Positions 47,738 through 58,400 of a stretch of 64,000 nt of DNA are shown in pieces. The DNA lies in assembly GCA_946414025.1 (NCBI GenBank), contig CAMKMX010000006.1, positions 30,158-94,157 of the forward strand, read 5' to 3'. The translations under genes were made by a program, and so were the position numbers. Source of the DNA: an uncultured Fibrobacter sp. Lineage in GTDB: Bacteria; Fibrobacterota; Fibrobacteria; Fibrobacterales; Fibrobacteraceae. The number at the start of each line of letters is the position of its first letter. Within the stretch, counting starts at the first letter, position 1. The notes beneath the pieces were generated by a model. That model was not told the origin of the DNA. It ran no database searches and was given only the letters and a program-made list of their open reading frames with translations.

Positions 47738-48094
47738 CTCCTGACGGAGATAATGAATGACCAGAATACATACCTAAAGGATACGAAATGTGTCGAAACG
47801 TATGAAGGCTATTGCGTGAAGGTTCCCAATGGGCAGACGGTCGTACTTTCTGGAAACGCAGCAGATGCTTCCAGTATTAGATGCGTTCATCCATGGCAAC
47901 AAGAGGCGTGTTCTGTAACCCTAACATCAGGTTCCGAATCTATGTCATATGGTAAGGCTGATACATCTGGTATATATTGGCAAGATAATTGTGGCATATA
48001 CTGGCCAGACCCGTTTGCTGTTTCCTCGCTAACGGATCATGCTTTTACTGTGGAAATCACTAACGCAACAGAAGTTTATTGCTTTGTGCAGTAG
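47357..48094 (+). pseudogene. 5'-truncated, apparently silent copy of the 49394-50737 lipoprotein gene with an alternative C-terminal tail
   Basis: Same reading frame as the full gene across the arm, no signal peptide; tail TEIMNDQNTYLKD..VYCFVQ differs from the expressed tail. Confidence 0.8.
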
Positions 48095-48136
48095 TTCTTG
48101 AGTATAAATCCATTGCGATTAATTCAGGATTTTTCG

Positions 48137-48163
48137 GCCCTCCCTTTCGGGAGGGCTTTTTTT
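48137..48163 (+). terminator. Rho-independent terminator after the silent copy
   Basis: GCCCTCCC-TTTC-GGGAGGGC followed by T7. Confidence 0.9.
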
Positions 48164-48277
48164 GTTCTCCTTGTAAAAAGAATCTTTACAAGGCTTTTTT
48201 CTCTCCAAAAAAACGTCTTATACTGTACGGGGCATTCCGCCTCGCCGTTCACCGGGGCGCACCCGGATTAAGACGCT

Positions 48278-49303
48278 ATGAGTAAAAACAAGCAAAGAAA
48301 AACCAAACCCGTCCGCAAGAGACCTATTCCCGAATCGCTGCAGGGTCAAGTCTATCTGGACCCTAGATACGATACGGGCTTCAAGGAACTCTTTGACAGC
48401 GAAAGCGCCCTCAAGGATTTTTTGGACGGAGTCCTGCAACTGGAAGGCGACGACAAAATCAAGAACCTCACCTTCACCTTCGACAAGACCATAACGATGC
48501 GTTCTGCCCGCAGCAAGAAGGTGATCCTGGACATCTTCGCCACCACGGGAACGGGGCGGTTCATCGACATAGAGATGCAGAAGGCCGAACACGACTTCTT
48601 TACCGACAGGGCTGTCCTTTACAAGGCGTTCCTGATTATCAAGGGCAAGCAGGAGATGGAACGAACCAAGGAGTTCCAGGCACTTCCCAGGGACATACGA
48701 GAAAGCAAGCGGTACGAGCTTCCGGAGACAGTCTCCATCTGGATTTGCGACTTTGACCTGTCAGGCTCCAGAGATGACGAATACATAGACGAGTGGGCAC
48801 TCTATAGTCGCAATGCGCTAAAAAACGGCAGTGCGGCACCCGTTTTCGGGAAAAATAAGTATATTATGATTAGTCTGCCCAAGTTCAAGAAATCCGAAAG
48901 CGAAGTCTCAGGATCCGTGGACGCCTGGCTGTACCTGCTGAACCACGCCGGCGATGGCAAGGAACTGCCGCATTTTGGCAACGAGATTCTGGAAGAAGCC
49001 CTGGAACGCATCCGGGTGGACAACGCAGACGACGAACTCTTGACGAGGCAGGAGAAAGACATGGTAACACGGGAAGAGATAGATACGATTATTGCCAGCG
49101 GTATACGTCGTGGCACGGAAAAAGCCTGTGCCGAAGCCTGTGCGAAAGCTAGTGCCGAAGGCCTTGCAAAAGGCCTTGCAGAAGGTCGTGCAGAAGGTCG
49201 TGCAGAAGGAATCGACATTCTGGAGTCCCTTGGCGTGCCGGCCAATCTAATCGAAAAAGCCCGGAAAATCGTAGCGGAAAAGCTACAAGATGAGCTAAAG
49301 TAG
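48278..49303 (+). CDS. Rpn family recombination-promoting nuclease / putative transposase (PDDEXK_2-like)
   Basis: YLDPRYDTGFKELFDSE, KVILDIFATTGTGRFIDIEMQ; C-terminal AEG.AEG repeats. Confidence 0.88.
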   Translation: MSKNKQRKTKPVRKRPIPESLQGQVYLDPRYDTGFKELFDSESALKDFLDGVLQLEGDDKIKNLTFTFDKTITMRSARSKKVILDIFATTGTGRFIDIEMQKAEHDFFTDRAVLYKAFLIIKGKQEMERTKEFQALPRDIRESKRYELPETVSIWICDFDLSGSRDDEYIDEWALYSRNALKNGSAAPVFGKNKYIMISLPKFKKSESEVSGSVDAWLYLLNHAGDGKELPHFGNEILEEALERIRVDNADDELLTRQEKDMVTREEIDTIIASGIRRGTEKACAEACAKASAEGLAKGLAEGRAEGRAEGIDILESLGVPANLIEKARKIVAEKLQDELK

Positions 49304-49325
49304 CGGTAAGGTTAACTACAGAATA

Positions 49326-49366
49326 CCCCGCGGACAGTTCCGCGGGGATTATAGTTCCTTTTTTTG
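49326..49366. terminator. Terminator between the Rpn gene and the lipoprotein gene
   Basis: CCCCGCGGA-CAGT-TCCGCGGGG perfect stem with a downstream T7. Confidence 0.75.
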
Positions 49367-49393
49367 ATAGAATCCTGGTCCTAATGAAGGAAA

Positions 49394-50737
49394 CTACTGG
49401 CACTTTATCGTTGCCGCATGTTCAACCGTTATTGTAAACATTTCTGTAATGGATTCTGTCCATGAGCCATAGAGACTACTATAAGAGATGTTGTATTGCG
49501 GACTATCCGAAAGAGTTCCTTCTCCTCCGGGACCAGAATACGAACCACCAAAACTTTCCCATCCTCCTGAGCAAGAAACATTTATGGGCGGCTGATAATA
49601 CTGATTAGCATTACAAGCGTAAAGCATCGTGTATGTTCCTGGTTGAACGGTGTATGTTCCGGAACTTGTTCCGTCAAGTACATAATCCGGCAAATCTGAG
49701 TTTATAGCCTTCACCGTTGGGCAGGTCACGTTCATAGAAGCATTCTCTGTGCTGGTCACCTTCACCGAAGCCGTCTTTGTATCACCCTTAGTGGAAACAG
49801 TAGCTGTAGCGGTAGCAGTTGTGTCGGTAGCACCAGTCCATGCGTATGTACCGATATCTGCCGCGGCAGTTCCAGCCTTGCACTCTGAAACCTTCCAGGT
49901 GACCGTCACGGGACCGTCCTTGACATCCGGTGTAGCCTTATCAACCGTACATTCGCATCCCGTTACCGGAGTACCCTGTACCTCCACCTTTCCCGAGCAG
50001 TCGTGGACCTTGTCGCCTATCTTGATTTTTGCTCCGAAAGACCCGATATCCGCGTAGGTTGCGGACACCGTAGATTGATTGCACTTGACCGTCGTGGATT
50101 TCTCGTTAGAGCCAGTCAAAGTCATCTCACAGTCGGCACTAGCAAAAGCCTCTTTACACGCCTTATTCCCGGCTTTGTCTGTGAGATAATCCGGGCACGC
50201 TCCAACCATATCAATTGTCCATTCGCCAGTCCCGCCCTTTTGTATCGCGCTGGAGGTTTTCACCTTGCAAGAGGCGTCCGGGTTAGTCCAATCCGCGATA
50301 GCAGTTTCGCTCGAACTGGACACGGTGGTTTGACCGCTGCTAGTCGCCGATGAGGACGATCCTGCAACAGGAGTAACGGACGCAGAGGAATAGTTGACAA
50401 TGGGTCCCTTTGCAGAACTTGAACCCGGATTTGCCGGAGAACTGGAACTATAGGCCGTAGGAATGGCCGCTTCGCTGGTGGGAACTACCGAATCTCCAGC
50501 AGCCTTATCCATTGCGGCCTTGCACTTTTCATTGAGCAGGCAGTCGGCCTTGGCCGTTTCCACATCTTCCGGCTTGAAGAACCCCGACTTGGCAGTGGTG
50601 TCCACGTCAGAATCTTCCAAAAAGCCCTTTACGGTCAGGTCATCGTCATTCAAGGCCTCAACGCTTCCATCGCCGCAAGCCCAGAAGCCTGCGACCAAAG
50701 CAAAGGCAGAAAGTCCCGCGAAAATTTTCCTCTTCAT
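49394..50737 (-). CDS. Ser-rich-linker surface lipoprotein (expressed copy)
   Basis: MKRKIFAGLSAFALVAGFWAC lipobox, SSSSPANPGSSS linker, C-terminal repeat domains; start at 50737. Confidence 0.8.
   Translation of the reverse strand: MKRKIFAGLSAFALVAGFWACGDGSVEALNDDDLTVKGFLEDSDVDTTAKSGFFKPEDVETAKADCLLNEKCKAAMDKAAGDSVVPTSEAAIPTAYSSSSPANPGSSSAKGPIVNYSSASVTPVAGSSSSATSSGQTTVSSSSETAIADWTNPDASCKVKTSSAIQKGGTGEWTIDMVGACPDYLTDKAGNKACKEAFASADCEMTLTGSNEKSTTVKCNQSTVSATYADIGSFGAKIKIGDKVHDCSGKVEVQGTPVTGCECTVDKATPDVKDGPVTVTWKVSECKAGTAAADIGTYAWTGATDTTATATATVSTKGDTKTASVKVTSTENASMNVTCPTVKAINSDLPDYVLDGTSSGTYTVQPGTYTMLYACNANQYYQPPINVSCSGGWESFGGSYSGPGGEGTLSDSPQYNISYSSLYGSWTESITEMFTITVEHAATIKCQ
49681..50062 (-). 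repeat. Inverted-repeat arm R (partner 47357-47737)
   Basis: See arm L. Confidence 0.92.
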
Positions 50738-50892
50738 AATAAACCTCATTCCCTCTAAATATATCCTTTTTTCGCGGAAATAGGGGCCTCCGTAAGGCAA
50801 AAAAAAGGCATTTTTGGCCGTTTTTGAGAGATTTTATGAGAATGTATGTGCCCGCTCACACAAAAAACGCACTTACCCCCGCTCTTTCCCGA

Positions 50893-51135
50893 AGTCATCC
50901 CCGCGCCCTCTCTTCGTCATCCTCGCGCATTCGACAGGCTCAGGGCAGGCTCCGGCGGGGTCCGTGTACATCCTTCCAGCGGATGTTCGCCTACGCGAAC
51001 ATGACGAAAGCCTTCTTCGTCATCCCCGCTCCTTCCTTGTCATGCCCGGCTTGCACAAGTGCGATGCTCTTCGGCTCAGATATGCAAAAACAAGTTTTTG
51101 CATATCGTTCGCCTCATTCGCATCTGACCGGGCAT
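50893..51135. repeat. Cluster of nested palindromic repeats upstream of an Rpn gene
   Basis: GTCATCCTCGCGCATTCGACAGGCTCAGGGCAGGCTCCGGCGGGG; GATATGCAAAAA-CAAG-TTTTTGCATATC nested in ATGCCCGG..CCGGGCAT. Confidence 0.75.
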
Positions 51136-51269
51136 CCCCTTTCATCTGTAAAATTCTCACTGTAAACAATTTTTTCAGGCATATTTCGTCCCAAAAAAGC
51201 GTCTTATACTGTAGACGGGGCCCTTCCCTGTCCGCGACACGGGCGCGTTCCCGCATTTAATGGATTAAA

Positions 51270-52196
51270 ATGACAAGAGAAGAATTCCTCGCCATGGTCA
51301 AGGACGTGCACGAGCATCCCGAGCACCTGGCGAAATACCGCAAGAAGTACAAGAACGTTTACCCGTTCAGTGACGGCATCTTCAAGATGCTCATGGCAAA
51401 CGAGGCCAAGCCGCAGCGTACCGTGAAGTTCCTGAACGCCATGCTCGGCCTCATCGGTCACAAGGCTATCAAGACATATACTCTCGGTGTTCCGGAAAAC
51501 CCTGGCGTACTGAATGACAAGACCGCCATCTTTGACATCTACGGCACCACGCAATCCGGTGAACCTGTACTTATCGAGGTGCAGCAGACATTCAACAAGC
51601 TTTTTGTTGACAGGCTCATCTACTACACCGGCCGCGTCGTCTCGCGCACCGTCAAGAAATCGCAGGACTACAAGCTGCCGCATATCTACGTGCTCTCGCT
51701 TTTGACCGAGAACCAGTTCCCGAAGGAGCCGGGCACTTACCTGCACCATGCGCAAATCGTGCGCAACCGTCGCATTTTCTACAATAAGCTGGACATCTAT
51801 CTGGTCGAAATCGAGAAGTTCTTCGCCATTGACAAACGCACCCCGCCGAGCAAACGCGAAACGACCGACAGGGCCGAAATGCTGCGGCTTTTCCGCGACG
51901 TGCTCGAGGAAAATGAAATCCCAGAAGAAAAGCTGAAGAAACTGCTTGACAAGGACTTCATGAAAGATGTATCTTTAGTGGGGTACACCGATGAAACTCT
52001 TCTGAACGAGGTTGACGGGATGACGAACATTATTTACGAAAAACAGGGATCATACCTGCAGGCCAAAGAGGATGTCGCCCTCGCGATGCTTGCCGAAGGC
52101 GATTCTGTTGACAAAATTGTCCGTGTCACCAAACTTCCGAAGCAGGAAGTGATCAATCTGAAGCGGCAAGCCGCGAAAGAACCGGCTACGGCGTAA
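51270..52196 (+). CDS. Rpn family recombination-promoting nuclease / putative transposase (PDDEXK_2-like)
   Basis: PFSDGIFKMLMANE, AIFDIYGTTQSGEPVLIEVQ core. Confidence 0.87.
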   Translation: MTREEFLAMVKDVHEHPEHLAKYRKKYKNVYPFSDGIFKMLMANEAKPQRTVKFLNAMLGLIGHKAIKTYTLGVPENPGVLNDKTAIFDIYGTTQSGEPVLIEVQQTFNKLFVDRLIYYTGRVVSRTVKKSQDYKLPHIYVLSLLTENQFPKEPGTYLHHAQIVRNRRIFYNKLDIYLVEIEKFFAIDKRTPPSKRETTDRAEMLRLFRDVLEENEIPEEKLKKLLDKDFMKDVSLVGYTDETLLNEVDGMTNIIYEKQGSYLQAKEDVALAMLAEGDSVDKIVRVTKLPKQEVINLKRQAAKEPATA

Positions 52197-52220
52197 TTCC
52201 ACCTTCATCATCACCCTAGC

Positions 52221-52297
52221 GTTGTCATCCCCGACTTGGTCGGGGATCTCCTAGCATATCCTACCCCCTTCGTCATCCCCGCGCAGGCGAGGATCCG
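52221..52297. repeat. Two dispersed palindromic elements downstream of the Rpn gene
   Basis: GTCATCCCCGACTTGGTCGGGGATC and CGTCATCCCCGCGCAGGCGAGGATC. Confidence 0.8.
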
Positions 52298-52318
52298 CTA
52301 GAGCTTATTAAAACGGCA

Positions 52319-52349
52319 AAAAGCCCCGGACGGTATGTCCTGAGGCTTT
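52319..52349 (-). terminator. Terminator of the pilin/adhesin operon
   Basis: On - strand AAAGCC..GGAC..GTCC..GGCTTTTT. Confidence 0.7.
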
Positions 52350-52419
52350 GATTGTTTAGGGGTAAAGGGAAGGCTCCCCTGTGGAGGAACCTTGTGTGAA
52401 ATATGACATTGCAGAGTTT

Positions 52420-55400
52420 TTACCAACCATTCACGCAACGAATCATTCCGTTTTTCACTGTTATTATGTTACCCACAACACAACGGTCGCCAGCAGATTG
52501 GTAGTTTCCTGTCAAATTCTGCCAATCAAAACTAGTCCACACTTTACTACCGTTCACATACAATTCTTTTCCGCCACCATTAGCATCACATTTCAGATTT
52601 TTAGTATCTGTTCCACATTTTGTAATCTTATAACTCGTTCCGACGTTAAAATCGCGAGCAACACTGCCAGACAAATCGACATTTACATAGTCTCCGCCGC
52701 CACCACCAGAGCTAGATGACGCAGGCGCAGCACTGCTGGAGCTTGCTCCGCCGCCTCCACAAGTCGGAGACCCTATCGTAAATTCAGCTGCTTCACTTCC
52801 ATCAACGGTAGTGAATTGAATATACCAGCCACCATCTTTCTTAGCCGGCATACTTGATCCACCAAACCAATTTCCCGAGAATGTCGTTCCGTTTACATTA
52901 ACGACAGTGCTGTTATAGGGGCCTACAAAGTTAATCGCCGTCGCAAAATAGCAATTCGTATGATTGCCCCAACTGCCAGATGTAATCACGTTATTACATC
53001 CGCTCGGACATGTACAGTGGCACCCTCCCGCGCTGCTACTGCTGCTCACGGCGGCACTGCTACTGCTTACCTCTGTCCACGTGACGGAGCAGTCGTGGGA
53101 TGTGGTATTTGCGGAGTTTGTCAAACTAACGGTATAGGATACTGTACCTGTAGAAGACGGCCCCGTAAAGCTTGGCAACGCCCCACCGGTATACCCGCTT
53201 CCGGTAACAGAAGTTCCCGCAATCGTATAACTACAACCATCTTCACAACCAGTCAAGCCCTGCGGCGTAAGCGTAACAGAGGTACTTACGGTCGCCGTCT
53301 TGCCCGTTTCGCAGCTGAAGGTCGGAGGAACCCTTTCAACCGTTACAGACTGGGAACACGAACCCGTTCCAAGGCTACCATTCGTTACAGAATATGTGTA
53401 GGTATACGTACCAAGGGCTGTCGGTGTTATTGTATACGAAGATTGAGCTTGACAGTTAATGGATGGTATTCCAGGACCAGAGCCTCCTGTAGCTGTAAGA
53501 GAAGCATTATAACAGGATCCAGGATACGTAGTACTAAAGGTAAAGAATTCCCCTATCCCGATGGTCGACTTGTCCACAGAGCAACCTACTGTAGGAGCAA
53601 CCGTGATGGTATGGCTACAAACATTCTTACCACCATAAGTCATATGGTAAGTATACGTTCCTACGCCAAGGGTTCCTATTGAATTAACGCTCCAACCAGA
53701 GTAATTCGGTAGCGATATGTTCCCTTGCGATACACCATCCTTATACAGAGTTACATTGTATGCATCTGCAACACTATTATTATTCTTTGCCAAGAAGTAA
53801 AGGTTCTCAGAAGTATAGTACGTACTCCTATTTTCCAATTCCCAGTTATGGGAAGTAACTCCACAACTTGCCGATAAACTCGCTCCACTGGCAATATACG
53901 ATACATTAAAGGTACAAGACTTGCTTACATAGCCACTCCTAGACAAAGTCATCGTGTAAGTCTTGGTTCCCGAACCGCTGGCGTGATTGAAGGATACTTC
54001 GCCATCATCGTAGGAACTTGTGGAACTGTTGACCCCGTTACCGGTAATTGCCAAAGTACAGTTGTTTTCGCAGCCACTCACCACAGGCGTTACAGCAATG
54101 GGGTCCGAAGGATCTTGGTCAACAACATTCGCCGGGCAAGTCAATCCCAGGGACTTGTAGGTAACGCTAAAGTTACAGGTCTTGCTATAGGTTCCCTCGC
54201 GGGAAAGGGTCAACACATAGTTCTGCTGTCCCTCCACATTGCTGTGGGTGAACTGGAGACTGCCGGTGTTGCCAATGGGAGAACTTCCCGAAATGTTCGT
54301 CGCTCCCGACAGGGACCAGGTGCAATCGTTGTTTTCGCAACCTGTACGGGTCGGGTTGATGGTCACCTGCTCCGAGGGATCCTGGCCTGTGATATTTGCC
54401 GGGCATTGCAGCGTCAGGTCGGAACCGGTCGAGTTGTAGTCCACATTGAAGGAACAGTTCTTCGATTCAGAACCACGTGTAATATTCACGTTGTAGGTAT
54501 ACTGCCTTGCGCCTATGGCAGCGGCGTGGGTGAAGTTTATCGCACCGCTGTATGTACCGTTAGCCGTAGTTCCTCCGGTAATCGCCCAGGTGCAGCTGCC
54601 CTCGGCCTCGCAACCTTCCACATTCGCCGCCGGGATAGAAATCTCATCGCCAGGATCCTTGCCTGTCATATTGGCCGGACAGGTGAGTTTGAGAGCCTTC
54701 CTGTAGGTCACATCAAAGGTACAAGATTCCGTTTCGTTAGAAACGTCATGCTTGATTTCAAAAGTATACGTCTTTGTCTGGCCTTCAACGTTGGAATGGG
54801 TGTACGTCAACCCGCTCGTATAGGCGTTGCCCGAAGCTATCGTGGTGGAGCCCTCCTTAATCCACCAGTGACAGCCTGCGTTACAGCCCTGTGCCACGAC
54901 ACCGGGTATAATCGGATTTCCCGACACCTGGTCGGTCAGCGGCGCGGGACAAACGGCTTTCAGTTCGCCATCCACTATGTGAGTCGCCGTACAGGCCGCA
55001 TTCTCGCCATCCAGAGACAGCACGAACACGTATGTTCCCGGGTTGCCAATCAAGTCTGCAACACTCTGGCTAAATTCCGTAGTCGTTGTGGTAATGGTCT
55101 GGCTAGAACCGATTACGTTACCCATCACGTCCGTCATGTGCAAGGTCGCATTTGCGGTGCCGAAATTCGGGGCGTCGATATCCGCCTTGAAGGTCGTCCC
55201 TTCGACTCGGCAGTTGCTTGCCGAGGCGTCCCTCTTCGCCTCGACGGTAAATGACTTGGAGCAGCTCTGGCCACCAAGGGAGTGTATGGCATAGGTGTAG
55301 CCGCTCCCCGCAGCAAGAGCCGGGCTCGTGTTGATTCCGGATATCAGGCTCGAAGCGTTGAAGGCATCCTGCCCACCATTTCTCGTGTAGGTGCCGGTGG

Positions 55401-58400
55401 TACTGTCGGAACCGAAGAAAATGGTTATCGGGCAACCGGAGGCGGGACAATTCTGGATAGAATACTTGAAGTCCGGAACACCGGCGCCCTGTACCACGGA
55501 TTCTGCCGTAAGTTCGCAATCAATTTCCAGCGGCGAGACAGTAATCGTATCGGTTTCGCACTCCCATTCCTCGTCGTTCACGTTGGTTATGGTAATCTTG
55601 AACTGATAGTCCATGGCGGAACCGCTCTGGTTGACCGATTCGTAGAGGTTTGCCTCGGAAACGGTGAACTCGCCGTTGTTCGGGCAGTCGCCCTCCCACG
55701 GGACATTCAGTCCAGACCCTAGGCTATTGGCCCTCTCAACCTTGCATCCCTTGGCGTTGCCGGCATTCTTGATGGTAGAGTGCAACAGCCACTTTGCGCC
55801 ATCGTATTCGGCACGGCAGTTGGCAATACCCGTAGTGTAGGGGCAAACCGACTCTATGGCCGTGATAGATACGTAATCCGAAGATTGAATATAGATGTCC
55901 GTGATTGTTTCAGGGTCAAAGGCATCGGCATCCGACAGCTGGTCCATGCTTATAAGCGCCGTTCCCGTTTCCCTGGAGTAAGGAACGTCTATGACCGCGC
56001 TCCTGGTGGTATTCTGGTCAACGGCCCACACCTTGAAGCTGGAACCCTGGGACATGCCCGTATAGCTCACCCGGAGGTCTGCATCGCGCAAATTCACCAG
56101 AGAAGACGTCAAAGCAGGAGCACAAACGTCGGAAGCGGAGCAGGATTGGGTTCCCGAGAAAAGAATCAAATCCTCGGTGCACTGCCTCAAGTCGCCGACC
56201 CAGAACGAATTACAATTGTCCGTCCTGTACTGCATGGGATAATTGGTCGGGCAATTCACGATTACGTAGGCGCTGTTGAAGTAGCCATCGGCGGTCTGGG
56301 TCTCGTAACCCACAAGCTTGTCGTCGTAGAACACACCGTGCTGACCGCTAGAATTAAAATTGTATTTTTTCCCATCCGCAAGTTTGGTCAAATTGTTCTT
56401 ATAGACATTAATACCCCCCAGGGAATACCACACAGAATTGCCATCCCCTTCGACACCGTCATAAATTTGGAAATAGCCGTTCCCCGTAGCGCCATACTTT
56501 TCTCCATAGCACTCCTTGGGTCTTCCGTAGTACTGCCATTTGCTGCCGTCCATGTCGCAGCCGTTGTAATGGTACTCGATGGTACAATTGTTGTCGAACC
56601 AGGAACTCATGCTCACCCATGGGGTCACGTTGGAATCCTTGGGCACAACACCGCCCAAGTAGTTCGCCTGGAACGAACACATCACATGGGGGTAGTCCCA
56701 GCAGTCGTTATCCTTGGTATAGGTATCGCTTTTCCAGGTAATGTCGTAGACACGGAAATGCTCGCTAGCCACCTTGAAACCGACTCTCTGGTTCTCTACA
56801 TAGTTAGAGCCATAAAGTCCGGCACTGGGCAATTGGCCAAGGTCTATTTCCACTGCCGAGCCGCCCTGTGACGAGGTCAGGGTCACTTGGGAATTGTCGC
56901 TGTTATACGAAAGGCTCACTTCCAGACTGGGCCCATCGAGGGTAGCGGACATCATGAACTTCTTGTTCGTATTGAAGCACTTGGCCTCGGCATAACCGAT
57001 TCCGTATGCCTTGCCGCATCCGTTGTAAAGCTCGGTAAACTGTTCATCCGTCAGGGCAAATGTCCCATAGGTGCAGTTGGCGGAGGTCGTAAGTACCTGC
57101 CCGTCCATCACTTCACAGGCCTGGACCACCATTTCCTTGCCGGCAAAGTCATACCCGCGGTGCGAGAAGGGTTTCGCATTGGCGAATATATTCAAGGCAA
57201 GGTATTTGTCGGCTTCGTCGCTGGAACGGAGCACAAATCCCGAATTCAAGAAATGCACATCGGGATAAGTGTCGGACTTTTCATTGGCAAGATTTTCACC
57301 GAAGTCGGATGTGGTGAATGTGGCCGAAAGCGTTCCGTCCATACCCGCCTGCACCCGGTGTAGCGCAAAGAAGTTGTCGTCGACGGTGGTTCCAGGGCCA
57401 GCCCCCGTATGGGTAAGGGTGCCGCTGCCGCTCCGGTTACGCTTGTACTGGACTTCCTGGTATGTGGATACATCCAAAGAGCCGTATTTGGGGTACATGA
57501 GCCGCCAATCGGCCTTGAGCGAAGATACGCTGGAATAGCAGGTTCCACCGGTACATGTACTGAAGCAATGCACCTGGTCATTGTTTGCGCACATATAGGC
57601 AGTGGTACCGCTTTCAGTAAATTCCTTGAAGTCCTCATAGAAGCAGTGGTCATCGACCTCGCCAAAGTAGGCAATGACCGTGTTATTGCCGTGAATGACC
57701 GGCAGGGTGAACACTTCTTCATCCGGGTAGATAGTCTGGCGACGGCTGAAATCGTCTCCCATGGCTTTCCAGTAAGAGAAATCGCTACGGCCCTTCTTGT
57801 CCAGAACAAGCCTGATATGGTCACCCACATACACGGGGCACGAATAATAGTTGCTGTACACATCGCTGGACACCGCCGTGCAGGTGACCGTAGTCATGGA
57901 GGGGTTATTGACAGGGTCAAAAGCCGACAAACCGTTAGATTGGACCGAGATTGTCGGGGAAGTGGCGCCCTTCACGCCCACATACAGGGTCTTCTGGCGA
58001 CGGACGATGGAGGCATAGAGAGTCTCTGTCTGATTTTCAGTAAGGGCGGTGCCCGGCTTGGGTAGTTTGTTATCGTCGCCTACCGGCAGCAAAATGTCGC
58101 AGTAATCCGAAGCAAGAGACTGGGCTTCAAATTCAATGGAATAATTGTTCTGCATGAACCCCATGGAGCAAGACCATTTGTTGTTCTCCACCACCGTCGA
58201 ACGGTTCATGCAATCAGGAACAATCCACTTGGTTTCCCCGATAATTTCATCGCAACTGGGCCAATCCAGTTTTTCCGTAATATTCTGGTCAGCGCAGGCT
58301 TCCTGGTGTTCTTCCATATCGCAATAGGTTTTTGCATCGCCACGCACCACGGGAATATAGCCAGACATATAGACTTCTTCCGTGCTTGCCGTATTGGAAA

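Noticed and set aside
50003-50353. 116-aa + strand ORF sharing MDLVAYLDFCSERPD with the track N-terminus of the methyltransferase
   Set aside because: The shared peptide is antisense translation of the duplicated arm, not a real protein relation.
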